A stretch of 64,000 nucleotides of DNA from Chryseobacterium antibioticum (GTDB lineage Bacteria; Bacteroidota; Bacteroidia; Flavobacteriales; Weeksellaceae). Shown piece after piece: positions 8,285 through 17,556 of this stretch (position 1 is the first letter of the stretch; each line of letters opens with the position of its first letter). The stretch lies in the NCBI RefSeq assembly GCF_012927325.1, contig NZ_JABBGI010000004.1:173789-237788 (forward strand), written 5' to 3'. The position numbers were made by a program, and so were the translations under genes. The notes beneath the pieces were generated by a model. That model was not told the DNA's origin. It was given only the letters and a program-made list of their open reading frames with translations, and made no database searches.

Positions 8285-9043
8285 TCACCATTTCTCCGTC
8301 AGATATTTCCAATACCTTTTCGGAACATGCTGCACATGCAGTTTTAAATTCTTCCTTTCTATGATATTGGTTTTCGTAAAATACCGCTGCCAAAGCGTTT
8401 GGTAATTCTGCTCCTCATCATGAAACTTCTGTTGGTATTTGTGGAGATCTAATTTTTCTTCCGGATAAAAAAACTCACAGGTATCCAGATCGTACAGAAT
8501 TCCGTAATTCCGTTGCAAATCGTAGATCATCCATTTTTGATCCTGATAACGGTCTTTAAAATGTTTACGGATCAGGGGAAGAACATCGAAATCAGGATCT
8601 ATTTTCGCAAAGAAAACTCCATCCTGCATTTTTTCAAACCGGACAAAAGCCGTCATTCTATGTCTTTCCCGGTCTACAGATTTACAGATCTTTGAAATTT
8701 TCAGCATATCTTCATCTGCATAATTTTGAAGAATATTTTTATCAGGATGCTGGATCGATTGCTTTACAGCAGAGAGAATAAGATGCTCCCGTTCCGGATC
8801 TTCCGACAGGAAAACTTTCAGGAGCTGGTGAACGCCCGATCTTCCGATATGCTGTTCCAGTTTGTTGAATACTCTTTCCGCTTTATCGCTTTGCGTAATC
8901 ACTTCATGAATTTCAGCAAAAATATTTTCCTGATGAAACCTTTCCTTGCTTGCAATTTCCACATCTCTATACTGGTATTCAAACACTTCAAATACTGCGG
9001 TTAAAAGGCCATCGAAACTTCCGTCATAAAGTAATGTGGTCAT
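8285..9043 (-). CDS. Putative DNA metabolism/repair protein (TIGR03915-type, DUF4130)
   Basis: This 252-residue protein starts MTTLLYDGSFDGLLTAVFEVFE, the typical N-terminus of the family paired with SplB-like radical SAM proteins. The C-terminal half (DVLPLIRKHFKDRYQDQKWMIYDLQRNYGILYD...) is the DUF4130 region, with a trailing CGF-free basic tail. It lies directly downstream of the radical-SAM gene (36-nt gap, same strand), the usual two-gene arrangement. A DNA-base modification or repair role is inferred from that conserved pairing and from the HhH motif of the partner; no biochemical function is known to me. Confidence 0.8.
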   Translation of the reverse strand: MTTLLYDGSFDGLLTAVFEVFEYQYRDVEIASKERFHQENIFAEIHEVITQSDKAERVFNKLEQHIGRSGVHQLLKVFLSEDPEREHLILSAVKQSIQHPDKNILQNYADEDMLKISKICKSVDRERHRMTAFVRFEKMQDGVFFAKIDPDFDVLPLIRKHFKDRYQDQKWMIYDLQRNYGILYDLDTCEFFYPEEKLDLHKYQQKFHDEEQNYQTLWQRYFTKTNIIERKNLKLHVQHVPKRYWKYLTEKW

Positions 9044-9079
9044 GGTGATTCAGGTGAAATTATTTTTTGAAGATTATTT

Positions 9080-10339
9080 TTAAAACAAACTCAGCTGCTG
9101 TGAAAACTGATTGTGAAACTTGGAAGAACTTCCGCCTACCAACAGCTTTCTCAAATTTATATCTGTTAAATATCGCAAATAAGCATTTCCTGCATTGAAA
9201 TCGATGAAATATTTTGCCCGGTTGACAGCGGCACCCAGCTTTTTCAAATGATCCATATTTAAAACCTGAAAACGACGAGCCTGAATGATTTTCTGCGCAG
9301 TTTTTACGCCAATTCCCGGAATCCTTAAAATCATTTGATAATCCGCTGTCTGCAGATTCACCGGAAATTGATGAAGATGCCTCAAAGCCCAACTCAGTTT
9401 AGGATCTATTTCCAGATCCAGAAACGGCATATGAGGATCTAAAATTTCTTCAGCTTTAAAACCATAAAATCTCATCAGCCAGTCAGACTGATACAAACGG
9501 TTTTCACGAAGCATAGGAACTTCCGTCGTCAGAGAGGGCAGTCTTTTGTCTTCCAAAACGGGAACATATCCCGAATAATAGACCCTTTTCAGATTGAAAT
9601 TTTTATAAAAATGATCTGCCACTTTGATGATCTGCAAATCGTTTTCATTGGTTGCTCCCACGATCATTTGCGTAGACTGTCCGGCAGGGGCAAATTTCGG
9701 CACTTTTCTGAAAATTTTCTTTTCATCTTTATACTGGTCAATACCTTTTTGAATATAGCGCATCGGATTGATCATATCTTGGCGGTTCTTTTCAGGAGCC
9801 AGTAATTTCAGCCCGCTTTCCGTAGGAATTTCAAGGTTTACAGAGAGTCTGTCTGCATATAAAGCAGCTTCCTGCATCAGCTCATCACTTGCCCCAGGAA
9901 TAGATTTTAAATGAATATAACCGTTAAAATTTTCTTCAGTCCGTAATTTTTTTGCCACTCTTACCAGACGCTCCATCGTAGTATCTGCATTTTTAAAAAT
10001 ACCGGAGCTCAGAAACAGACCTTCAATATAATTTCTGCGGTAAAAATTAATTGTAAGGTCAACCACTTCTTCTACAGTGAAACCTGCCCTTTTAATATCA
10101 TTGGAACTTCTGGATACACAATATGCGCAGTCGTAGATACAGTGGTTGGTCAGCAGAATTTTGAGCAGGGAAACACAGCGTCCGTCTTCTGTATAGGTAT
10201 GGCAGATCCCGCTTACGGAACTATCTCCCAAAGCGCCTTTTTTATTCTTTCTCGTTCCTCCGCTGGATGAGCAGGAAACATCATATTTCGCTGCATCAGC
10301 AAGGATTTCGAGTTTTTCTTTCAGGCGTTCAAAATTCAT
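9080..10339 (-). CDS. Putative DNA modification/repair radical SAM protein
   Basis: This 419-residue protein carries the radical-SAM cluster motif CxxxCxxC (Cys67, Cys71, Cys74 in NHCIYDCAYCVSR), which binds a 4Fe-4S centre and S-adenosylmethionine. Near the C-terminus a helix-hairpin-helix segment (ILRIPGIGVKTAQKII, about 335-350) suggests non-specific DNA binding. This combination is the TIGR03916 family, distantly related to spore photoproduct lyase. It is probably cotranscribed with the downstream DUF4130 protein. The substrate lesion or modification is unknown. Confidence 0.87.
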   Translation of the reverse strand: MNFERLKEKLEILADAAKYDVSCSSSGGTRKNKKGALGDSSVSGICHTYTEDGRCVSLLKILLTNHCIYDCAYCVSRSSNDIKRAGFTVEEVVDLTINFYRRNYIEGLFLSSGIFKNADTTMERLVRVAKKLRTEENFNGYIHLKSIPGASDELMQEAALYADRLSVNLEIPTESGLKLLAPEKNRQDMINPMRYIQKGIDQYKDEKKIFRKVPKFAPAGQSTQMIVGATNENDLQIIKVADHFYKNFNLKRVYYSGYVPVLEDKRLPSLTTEVPMLRENRLYQSDWLMRFYGFKAEEILDPHMPFLDLEIDPKLSWALRHLHQFPVNLQTADYQMILRIPGIGVKTAQKIIQARRFQVLNMDHLKKLGAAVNRAKYFIDFNAGNAYLRYLTDINLRKLLVGGSSSKFHNQFSQQLSLF

Positions 10340-10482
10340 ATTTTTAACCGGATGTTATAATTTGTATCAAAATAGTGTTCAAAAATAGTTCCAAAATTGA
10401 TAAATATCAATCTTTTTCGATAGAAGTTATCAACAATGGAGACTTTCAAAATTACTATCTTTACGCATATTAAATTTATGCT

Positions 10483-11811
10483 ATGAATCATAAACCGGTA
10501 GAAGGTTTCTCTAAACTTACCAAACAGGGCAAAATTGATTGGCTTGTCAGCGAATACCTTGAAGGAAACGAAGAATATCAAAATATATTAAAACAATATT
10601 GGAACGAAAATGCTGATCTCCAGAAACTTCATGAAGAGTTTTCTGAAAATACGATCTCCAATTTCTATATGCCTTACGGAATTGCTCCGAATTTCTTAAT
10701 TGACGGAAAATTATTTGCCCTTCCGATGGCTGTAGAAGAAAGTTCAGTAGTGGCAGCAGCTTCTAAAGCCGCTAAATTCTGGATCGATAAAGGGGGTTTT
10801 AAGACAACCATTATCAACAACGAAAAATTAGGACATACCCACTTTATATTCAATGTAGAATCTCATAAGCTTCAGCATTTCTTTAATTTTAATTTGAAGA
10901 AGAAATTATATGAAGCAACCGAAGCGATCACGGCGAACATGAGAAATCGGGGTGGTGGAATTTTGGATATTAAATTAGTTGATAAAACTTCTGAAATGCC
11001 CAACTATTACCAGCTTAAAGCAAGCTTCGATACAGTAGATTCCATGGGTGCGAATTTTATTAATTCATGTCTTGAGCAGTTCGGAAAAACATTGAAGCAG
11101 GAAATTGCAACGAGTGAAGATTTTACACAGGAAGAGAAAAGCTCACTTCAGGTAGTGATGAATATTCTTTCCAATTTTACACCCGACTGTATCGTAAGAG
11201 CTGAGGTTTCCTGTAAAATTGAAGATTTAAAAGACGACAGTGGAATCTCCAATGAAGAATTTGCAAGAAAATTCAAACAGGCTGTTACTATCGCTGAAAT
11301 AGAACCTTTCCGAGCTACGACCCACAACAAAGGCGTAATGAATGGAGTAGATGCTGTGGTAATTGCCACAGGAAATGACTTCCGGGCAACAGAAGCCTGC
11401 GCACACGCTTATGCAGCGAGAGACGGACAATACCGATCTTTAACACACTGTACAACAGATAACGGGATTTTCAGATTCTGGATCGATCTTCCGATCTCTG
11501 TAGGAGTGGTGGGAGGTCTTACGAATCTCCATCCATTGGTGAAATTCTCACTGGCACTTCTTGGAAAACCTTCAGCACAGGGACTGATGAGTATCTTGGC
11601 TGTTTCCGGTCTTGCCCAAAACTTTGGAGCGCTTCGTTCTTTAGTTACTACAGGCATCCAGAAAGGGCATATGAAAATGCATTTATTGAATATTTTAAAT
11701 CAACTGGGCGCTACAGAAGCTGAAAAGCAGCATTTTGTTGCCTATTTTAAAGATAAAACGGTAAGTCATCATGAGGTTATTAATGAATTCAACAGATTAA
11801 GAGCTCAATAA
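10483..11811 (+). CDS. mvaA: Hydroxymethylglutaryl-CoA reductase (class II)
   Basis: This 442-residue cytosolic enzyme makes mevalonate from HMG-CoA with NAD(P)H, feeding isoprenoid synthesis. Class II features include EESSVVAAAS (catalytic Glu near 85), HNKGVMNG (Lys region), ATGNDFRATEACAHAYAARDG (Asp and cofactor loop), VGGLTNLHP and the C-terminal flap GIQKGHM with the catalytic His. Flavobacteria use the mevalonate route, so the role is biosynthetic although class II enzymes are often named degradative. Its stop overlaps the ATG of a tiny membrane protein (TAATG). Confidence 0.93.
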   Translation: MNHKPVEGFSKLTKQGKIDWLVSEYLEGNEEYQNILKQYWNENADLQKLHEEFSENTISNFYMPYGIAPNFLIDGKLFALPMAVEESSVVAAASKAAKFWIDKGGFKTTIINNEKLGHTHFIFNVESHKLQHFFNFNLKKKLYEATEAITANMRNRGGGILDIKLVDKTSEMPNYYQLKASFDTVDSMGANFINSCLEQFGKTLKQEIATSEDFTQEEKSSLQVVMNILSNFTPDCIVRAEVSCKIEDLKDDSGISNEEFARKFKQAVTIAEIEPFRATTHNKGVMNGVDAVVIATGNDFRATEACAHAYAARDGQYRSLTHCTTDNGIFRFWIDLPISVGVVGGLTNLHPLVKFSLALLGKPSAQGLMSILAVSGLAQNFGALRSLVTTGIQKGHMKMHLLNILNQLGATEAEKQHFVAYFKDKTVSHHEVINEFNRLRAQ

Positions 11812-11978
11812 TGCTGCAGATTATCTTACCCGTCATCTTTATCATCTTCGGGATCTTTTTAAAGAAAACGACTTCCCCGGGTTTTAGAAATTCTAAAAAA
11901 CTTTCCAATGTCTTTATCATATTGGGGATTTCAACCTTGGTGGCAAAAATTATTTTAATCTATATAAAATCGAAATAG
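11811..11978 (+). CDS. Small two-helix membrane protein (55 aa)
   Basis: A short frame starts at ATG 11811, sharing one base with the mvaA stop, and ends in TAG 11976-11978, sharing one base with the GTG start of the next gene. The product has two hydrophobic helices (IILPVIFIIFGIFL and VFIILGISTLVAKIILIYI) separated by a basic loop, so it should span the inner membrane twice. The tight start/stop overlaps on both sides are the main evidence that it is real. No family recognised. Confidence 0.6.
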   Translation: MLQIILPVIFIIFGIFLKKTTSPGFRNSKKLSNVFIILGISTLVAKIILIYIKSK

Positions 11979-13057
11979 TGAAACGGAACATCCTCTTCTT
12001 CCTATTGATTTCAGGTTTAAGTTTTTCACAACAGAAAAATGTAAAGATCAGTGATCTCCAGCCGAAATCTGAAGATGCTGTATTTCCGGTAGTTTCCTAT
12101 TCGGAAAATCCGTTGGTCGAAACCAAGATCAATACCTTTTTGCAGGTCAATGAGCTGGAATATATCCCGAATTCCGGTTCTGATCCTTTTAAGAAGGCTT
12201 CTACGGCTGCGAATTCCTATACCAACTATCTCTATTTCTACAGCTGGGAGAAATTGGAAACGCCTAAAAATATTGTAAGCATCGGGATAGACGGTGAAGC
12301 TTCGGGAGCCTATCCTGAAGGATTTTCAAAATGGAATAATTTTGATTTAAGGACGGGGAATTTTATCAACTGTACGGATTTGTTTCAGCCCAATGCTGTC
12401 AAAACATTCGAGAATATCATCAATCAGAACGTCAAAAAAAGGGTGGATGAATTTCTTACTCAGTTAAGAGCTGAGAAGAATCCCGGAGAAGAAGTTCAGG
12501 ATCAGATTGCGATGTATGAAGACTGTTTTATGGAACATACCTTAGAATACATCGAATTTTATTTTGGTAAAAATCAACTGACTTTTGTGGCCGGAAGATG
12601 TTCCAATCATGCAATGAGAGCATTGGATGATCTGGGAAGTCACACCATTGAAATTCCTTACAAAGATCTGGAAAAGTACTGGAGCCCGTACGCAAAAAAT
12701 CTTTTGTCGGGTTCTGAAAAACCGGATGCCACAAGCTTTCAGTATAAATTGCTGAAAGGAAAAATAGACCATAAGTATCTCATTACCGTTTTTATCAAAC
12801 ATCTTTACACCGATAAGGGGGAGAATTCTTTTTCTGCAATGTATTGGTATGATAAAAATAAAAAACTGATAGAGTGGGATGGGAAGATTAAAGGAGGTCA
12901 TATTTCCATCACGGAAAACGACCACTACGATGAAAAATTGGAAAAATGGATTCCGAGAGCTTTTATAGAAGCTGATAAAAAAGGAAATAAGATCACCGGA
13001 ACCTGGCAGGATTATAAAACAGGAAAATATTTAAATCTAGAATTAGAAGAATTATAA
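11978..13057 (+). CDS. Secreted hypothetical protein, DUF3298/RsiV-like
   Basis: This 359-residue protein starts at GTG inside the preceding stop (TAGTG), suggesting coupled translation. It begins with a signal peptide (ILFFLLISGLSFSQQ). The central part (GEASGAYPEGFSKWNNFDLRTGNFINCTDLF, later IPYKDLEKYWSP) has the pattern of DUF3298/PdaC-type periplasmic domains. The C-terminal third (KLLKGKIDHKYLITVFIKHL onward) looks like a separate beta-rich domain. Family assignment is tentative. A role in the envelope is likely, but no link to mevalonate synthesis is apparent. Confidence 0.65.
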   Translation: MKRNILFFLLISGLSFSQQKNVKISDLQPKSEDAVFPVVSYSENPLVETKINTFLQVNELEYIPNSGSDPFKKASTAANSYTNYLYFYSWEKLETPKNIVSIGIDGEASGAYPEGFSKWNNFDLRTGNFINCTDLFQPNAVKTFENIINQNVKKRVDEFLTQLRAEKNPGEEVQDQIAMYEDCFMEHTLEYIEFYFGKNQLTFVAGRCSNHAMRALDDLGSHTIEIPYKDLEKYWSPYAKNLLSGSEKPDATSFQYKLLKGKIDHKYLITVFIKHLYTDKGENSFSAMYWYDKNKKLIEWDGKIKGGHISITENDHYDEKLEKWIPRAFIEADKKGNKITGTWQDYKTGKYLNLELEEL

Positions 13058-13058
13058 A

Positions 13059-13445
13059 ATGAAAACAATTACTTTAATTTTTGGTGCTGCCTATGGAATG
13101 CTGTCCGTTATTTTGGGAGCTTTCGGAGCACATGCTTTAAAAAAAATATTATCCGTGGAAAGACTTGAAAGTTTTGAAACGGGAGTGAGATATCAGATGT
13201 ATGCTGCATTCTTTTTATTGATTGTTGGGTATATTTTAAAATTTGATACTTCATCACAGAAATGGATCTCCATTTTAATGATTGCGGGAACCATGCTGTT
13301 TTCTTTTAGTATCTACTTCCTTAGTTTACAGGATTATTTGGGCGCAAACCTGAAGTTTTTAGGACCCATTACTCCGCTTGGAGGTCTTTTTATGATTATA
13401 AGCTGGGCAATGCTGATTTGGTATTTCGCCAAGACAAAAATATAA
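13059..13445 (+). CDS. DUF423 family membrane protein
   Basis: This 128-residue polytopic protein has four hydrophobic helices. It begins TLIFGAAYGMLSVILGAFGAHALKK, the hallmark of DUF423 (UPF0382, YgdD-like) inner-membrane proteins. GVRYQMYAAFFLL and the closing PLGGLFMIISWAML also fit. The function of the family is unknown. It starts one base after the preceding gene's stop codon and closes a compact run mvaA-small membrane protein-secreted protein-DUF423. Confidence 0.88.
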   Translation: MKTITLIFGAAYGMLSVILGAFGAHALKKILSVERLESFETGVRYQMYAAFFLLIVGYILKFDTSSQKWISILMIAGTMLFSFSIYFLSLQDYLGANLKFLGPITPLGGLFMIISWAMLIWYFAKTKI

Positions 13446-13513
13446 TCATTTCAGTTTGGGTATAAAAAGAGTTATGCTCACTTTATTCAATTTCCATACT
13501 TTAAAATTAAAAG

Positions 13514-14200
13514 ATGAATAGCCGCTTTACCTTGTTTTTGATGACCCTCGTTATTTTTTCTCTTAGTGTTCATAAAGTAGAAGCACAGGAGAAGAAGAAA
13601 TTTATGAACGAGACTATTTTAACGGAAGTGAAAACTATTCAAAAGCGTTTTTCAGATAGCATCAGTCACTATAATTACAAAAAAAATGCTGATCTATATA
13701 GTAAGAAATATAAAGTTTTTTACATTGAAAAAATACAGAGCCTGGAAAACCTATACCAAAGTATATTTGATAAAGATGTCATCATCGGGAAGGTAAATAA
13801 AAGTATTTCATTTAAAACAACGACCGGAATGCAGGCAAAAACTCCTGTATCTCCGGTAGAAACGGCAGCCCAAAGTGAAATAAAAACTAATTCTGTTGAT
13901 ATTGCTGAAGTTGAAAATTACAAACAGCTTGAAGACTTAAAAAAACGGTTGACCGTTGATTTCCCGGTGTATTTAATAGAAGACGATAGTGAGGGAATAT
14001 ATCGATGTCATTTGAATTTCTTCATTGATGTGGATGGGAAATTTAAAAACGTAAAATACAGCGGATCATCCGGGACAGAATTCAATTTAATCAGTGCATT
14101 ATTCCTGTACGCTCTTGAAGGTTTGGAAAAACCGCTCCTTTATAACAAAAAGCCTATTGTACAACAGTTTTCCCAACCGATTGTATTAAAATTTGAATAG
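13514..14200 (+). CDS. Secreted protein with TonB-C-like end
   Basis: This 228-residue protein has a signal peptide ending HKVEAQ (residue 25). The middle is Lys-rich and helical (residues 26-120). The last 60 residues (YRCHLNFFIDVDGKFKNVKYSGSSG...QPIVLKFE) resemble the C-terminal domain of TonB-like energy transducers, without the usual N-terminal anchor helix and Pro-rich spacer. It may be a stand-alone periplasmic domain. Function is unknown; it lies between the DUF423 gene and a ClC transporter gene on the same strand. Confidence 0.6.
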   Translation: MNSRFTLFLMTLVIFSLSVHKVEAQEKKKFMNETILTEVKTIQKRFSDSISHYNYKKNADLYSKKYKVFYIEKIQSLENLYQSIFDKDVIIGKVNKSISFKTTTGMQAKTPVSPVETAAQSEIKTNSVDIAEVENYKQLEDLKKRLTVDFPVYLIEDDSEGIYRCHLNFFIDVDGKFKNVKYSGSSGTEFNLISALFLYALEGLEKPLLYNKKPIVQQFSQPIVLKFE

Positions 14201-14238
14201 TAAAAACAAATGATGAGGTTTTTTAATATTTAAAATCA

Positions 14239-15522
14239 ATGACAATGAAAATCAATAGAAGAAGGAGGTTAATAAAAACATTCAATCTTCTGGATCAGCC
14301 TATAAAATTCAATCCGTTTGTATTTAGCCGTACCTTTTTTATGTGGGCTTTTACGGGGCTTGTAGGAGGAGCTATTGCGGGAGGTTACTGGATTGTTTTA
14401 GAATGTTTTACAGAGTTTTTAGCTGAGTTTCAGGGCTGGATGGTGATTCCAACGATGGCGGTCTGTGGCCTGCTCGCAGGACTTGTCATTCATTTTATCG
14501 GAGATCCCGGAGAAATTCATTTGATTGTTAATAATATCAGGTTTAATAAAGGAAAATTAGATCCGAAAAATAATCCTTCCATGATTCTTTCGTCATTGTT
14601 TTGTGTGGCATCCGGAGGAAGTCTCGGGCCTGAGGCTCCTTTGGTTCAGGTTACTGGATCTACCGGAACCTGGTTGGGTAAAATTTTCAGACTGAAAGGG
14701 GAGGAGCTGCGTTCTTTGAGCATTGCCGGAATGGCTTCAGGCTTTACCGCTTTGTTTGGGGCTCCGCTTGGAGGAAGTCTGTTTTCCCTTGAAATTCTGC
14801 ATCACAAACACGCTGTAGAATATTACAGAGCTATTATTCCTGCTTTGGTAGCGAGCTGTTTCAGTTATGTGATGTTTGCTTTGATTATTCATTTGGGGAT
14901 AGGCGCAACATGGGATCTGAAGGCTTATCATTATTCTGGAGTGTATGATTTTATCTATGCTTTTTTATTCGGTGTGGTGGCAACTATTTTTGGATGGATC
15001 TTTATTTTTGTAGTGAAATTTTTCAAAAAAGTTTTTGAATACAGACAGTTTCCCATCTATGTGAAGACTTTGACTGGTGGAATTATTTTGGGAGTTATTG
15101 CTTATAATTTTCCCATTACAAGATACTTTGGTCATCATGAGGTCAATCAGCTGATCAACGGGAATTTTACCCTGAATTTTTTGATCGTGATCCTTATTTT
15201 TAAGATCATTGCGATTGCCGTTACAGTAACTTCAGGATGGAGAGGTGGTTTTATCATTCCCTTATTTTTTGTAGGAACTACTTTAGGATTGATTATTCAT
15301 CAGCTATTTCCTGCTGTGGATACTACGCTAGCCATTGTAAGCTGCATGGCGGCCATCAATGCCTGTGTGACCAGAACACCAATGAGTACCACCATTATTT
15401 TGGGAACCTTAACTGGATTTACCTATTTCGTTCCGATACTTTTTGCGAGTTTAACAGGGTATTTCCTGGCGCCTAAAATTCCATTTATCGGGTCGCAGTC
15501 TGAAAAATTGTCCGAAGAATAA
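14239..15522 (+). CDS. ClC family chloride channel/transporter
   Basis: This 427-residue protein has about ten hydrophobic helices. The selectivity segment SGGSLGPEAPLVQVTG aligns with the ClC GxEGP motif; the Glu of GPEAP (about residue 132) occupies the gating-glutamate position. GWRGGFIIPLFFVGTTLG matches the conserved second motif (GxFxP-like) before helix N. No CBS domains are present, so it is a short prokaryotic form. It probably moves chloride or another small anion, perhaps in exchange for protons. A second Met two codons in is an alternative start. Confidence 0.9.
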   Translation: MTMKINRRRRLIKTFNLLDQPIKFNPFVFSRTFFMWAFTGLVGGAIAGGYWIVLECFTEFLAEFQGWMVIPTMAVCGLLAGLVIHFIGDPGEIHLIVNNIRFNKGKLDPKNNPSMILSSLFCVASGGSLGPEAPLVQVTGSTGTWLGKIFRLKGEELRSLSIAGMASGFTALFGAPLGGSLFSLEILHHKHAVEYYRAIIPALVASCFSYVMFALIIHLGIGATWDLKAYHYSGVYDFIYAFLFGVVATIFGWIFIFVVKFFKKVFEYRQFPIYVKTLTGGIILGVIAYNFPITRYFGHHEVNQLINGNFTLNFLIVILIFKIIAIAVTVTSGWRGGFIIPLFFVGTTLGLIIHQLFPAVDTTLAIVSCMAAINACVTRTPMSTTIILGTLTGFTYFVPILFASLTGYFLAPKIPFIGSQSEKLSEE

Positions 15523-15540
15523 AATTTAGAATAGGTATTT

Positions 15541-15670
15541 TAAACCATTAAGAGTTTTTAAGTGATTAAGAATATTAAGTTTCGCAAGCGAATATAAGAG
15601 GTAAGCTTAAAAATATCTTTAGATGTTTTTCTTAATTAAACTTAAAATCTTCAATAATCTTAATGGTTAA
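15541..15670. repeat. Imperfect palindromic intergenic element (MITE-like)
   Basis: About 130 nt between the ClC gene and sucC fold on themselves. The outer arms 15543-15553 (AACCATTAAGA) and 15658-15668 are exact inverse complements; inner blocks ATTAAGTTT and AAACTTAAAAT pair too. A small palindrome TTCGCAAGCGAA sits at 15581-15592. A related phrase (GCTTCGCAAGTGAAA) occurs near 35577. The structure suggests a non-autonomous repeat of this genome, or a long hairpin ending the upstream transcript. Confidence 0.6.
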
Positions 15671-15724
15671 AAAAAATCTTATTTAAAAAATATGAAGACA
15701 TTCTTAATTTTTAAGTCAATAAAC

Positions 15725-15754
15725 TTGAACTTCCATGTCTTTTTAGTAAATTTG
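15725..15754 (+). promoter_or_regulatory. Bacteroidetes-type promoter of sucC
   Basis: TTG at 15725-15727, a 19-nt spacer, then TAAATTTG at 15747-15754 match the -33/-7 consensus of the Bacteroidetes primary sigma factor. The 5' UTR would be about 30 nt. Confidence 0.7.
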
Positions 15755-15792
15755 TCAACCTTTAAATTTTAAAATAAAATAATAAAAATAAT

Positions 15793-16983
15793 ATGAATCT
15801 TCACGAGTATCAATCAAAAGAGATTTTATCAAAGTACGGAGTTGCTATCCAACGTGGTTTCGTAGCGAACAATGTAGAAGAAGCTGTAGCAGCTGCTGAA
15901 AAATTGACTGCTGAGACCGGAGCACAGGCTTGGGTTGTAAAAGCACAAATTCACGCAGGTGGTCGTGGTAAAGGTGGTGGTGTAAAGTTCTCTCCAAACA
16001 TGGATAAACTTAAAGAAAACGCTCAAAACATCATCGGAATGCAGTTGGTAACTCCACAAACTTCTGCCGAAGGTAAAAAAGTACACTCTGTTTTGGTTGC
16101 AGAAGATGTTTATTATCCGGGAGAAACTGAAACTAAAGAATTTTATGTTTCTATTCTTTTAGACAGAGCTGAAGGTAAAAATACAATCGTATATTCTACT
16201 GAAGGAGGTATGGATATTGAGCACGTTGCAGAAGTAACACCTCATTTGATCCACAAAGAAATCATTGATCCTGCTTTAGGTCTTCAAGGGTTCCAGGCTA
16301 GAAAAATTGCTTTCAACTTAGGTCTTGAAGGAAATGCATTCAAAGAATTCACAAAATTCATTGCATCTCTTTACAATGCTTATACAGGAATTGATGCTTC
16401 TCTTTTCGAGATCAACCCTGTGTTGAAAACTTCTGATAACAAAATTATCGCTGTAGATGCTAAAGTAACTTTAGATGGTAACGCATTGTTCCGTCACAAA
16501 GACTTAGAAGCGTTGAGAGATACAAGAGAAGAAGATCCAATGGATGTAGAAGCGGGTGAAGCTGGTCTTAACTTCGTAAAGCTAGACGGCAATGTTGCTT
16601 GTATGGTAAACGGAGCTGGTCTTGCAATGGCAACTATGGATATCATCAAATTATCTGGTGGTAGCCCTGCTAACTTCTTGGACGTTGGAGGTACTGCCGA
16701 TGCTCAGAGAGTACAGACAGCTTTCGGAATCATCTTGAGAGATCCAAACGTAAAAGCAATCCTGATCAATATCTTCGGAGGTATCGTAAGATGTGACAGA
16801 GTAGCTCAGGGAGTTGTAGATGCTTACAGAGCGATGGGTAGCCTTCCGGTTCCATTGATCGTAAGATTACAGGGAACTAACGCTGTAGAAGCTAAAAAAT
16901 TAATTGACGATTCAGGTCTTCCTGTACATTCTGCAATTACTTTAGAAGAAGCTGCAAACAAAGTAAAAGAAGTTTTAGCTTAA
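15793..16983 (+). CDS. sucC: Succinate-CoA ligase, ADP-forming, beta subunit
   Basis: This 396-residue TCA-cycle enzyme subunit has an N-terminal ATP-grasp domain (MNLHEYQSKEILSKYG; VVKAQIHAGGRGKGGGVK, nucleotide-binding; SLFEINPVLKT) and a C-terminal CoA-ligase domain (GAGLAMATMDIIKLSGGSPANFLDVGGTA; NIFGGIVRCDRVA). Length is normal. The alpha-subunit gene (sucD) is not adjacent, unlike in many bacteria. Codon use is biased to frequent codons, as in a highly expressed gene. It has its own promoter and terminator. Confidence 0.95.
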   Translation: MNLHEYQSKEILSKYGVAIQRGFVANNVEEAVAAAEKLTAETGAQAWVVKAQIHAGGRGKGGGVKFSPNMDKLKENAQNIIGMQLVTPQTSAEGKKVHSVLVAEDVYYPGETETKEFYVSILLDRAEGKNTIVYSTEGGMDIEHVAEVTPHLIHKEIIDPALGLQGFQARKIAFNLGLEGNAFKEFTKFIASLYNAYTGIDASLFEINPVLKTSDNKIIAVDAKVTLDGNALFRHKDLEALRDTREEDPMDVEAGEAGLNFVKLDGNVACMVNGAGLAMATMDIIKLSGGSPANFLDVGGTADAQRVQTAFGIILRDPNVKAILINIFGGIVRCDRVAQGVVDAYRAMGSLPVPLIVRLQGTNAVEAKKLIDDSGLPVHSAITLEEAANKVKEVLA

Positions 16984-17008
16984 GACTAAACTTTTAAATA
17001 AATTCAGA

Positions 17009-17038
17009 AACCGTTCCATTCTTTGGAGCGGTTTTTTT
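17009..17038 (+). terminator. Rho-independent terminator of sucC
   Basis: AACCGTTCCA pairs with TGGAGCGGTT (one G-U), followed by seven T. Confidence 0.85.
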
Positions 17039-17064
17039 ATAGTTAAACACTAAAAATCAGTCCG

Positions 17065-17547
17065 ATGAAAAATTTGTACATCCCCAATCCATGCTCCGAA
17101 AGCTGGGAAACTATGTCTTCCCGGGAAAAAGGAAGATTCTGTTCCGTATGCAGTAAATGCGTAATTGATTTTACAGAAAAGAAATCTCATGAAATCGAAT
17201 CTATTTTCAAAGAGAAACAGGGAGAAGATATCTGCGGTAGATTTTTTAGCCACCAGCTGACTACAGAAAACGAAAAATATGAGTCTGTAGAAAATAAACT
17301 TTTTCAATATATTCCTGCCCTATTCAGAAATCATAAAATAGGTTTGGCTATAGTTTCCATGATTTTATTTTTGACGGGATGTTCAAAACCAAAAGAGAAA
17401 GCTTGTGCTGTAATTGGAGAGGCTAAAATTGAAAAAAATACTATTCCTAAAAATGACAATTATATACTCGGCGCACCGATGATCCAGAATGACTCCATTG
17501 CAAAAATGCAGAAGAAAGACAGCCTGAAATTGAAACATCAAAAATAA
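17065..17547 (+). CDS. Membrane protein with N-terminal Cys motif
   Basis: This 160-residue protein has an N-terminal domain, CSESWETMSSREKGRFCSVCSKCVIDFTEKK, with CxxCxxC spacing recalling a small zinc- or metal-binding treble found at the start of several flavobacterial membrane proteins. One transmembrane helix follows (IGLAIVSMILFLTGC, about residues 92-107) and then a polar tail. The helix ends in a lipobox-like LTGC, but it is internal, so lipidation is unlikely. Function unknown. Confidence 0.65.
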   Translation: MKNLYIPNPCSESWETMSSREKGRFCSVCSKCVIDFTEKKSHEIESIFKEKQGEDICGRFFSHQLTTENEKYESVENKLFQYIPALFRNHKIGLAIVSMILFLTGCSKPKEKACAVIGEAKIEKNTIPKNDNYILGAPMIQNDSIAKMQKKDSLKLKHQK

Positions 17548-17556
17548 GATAAGGCA

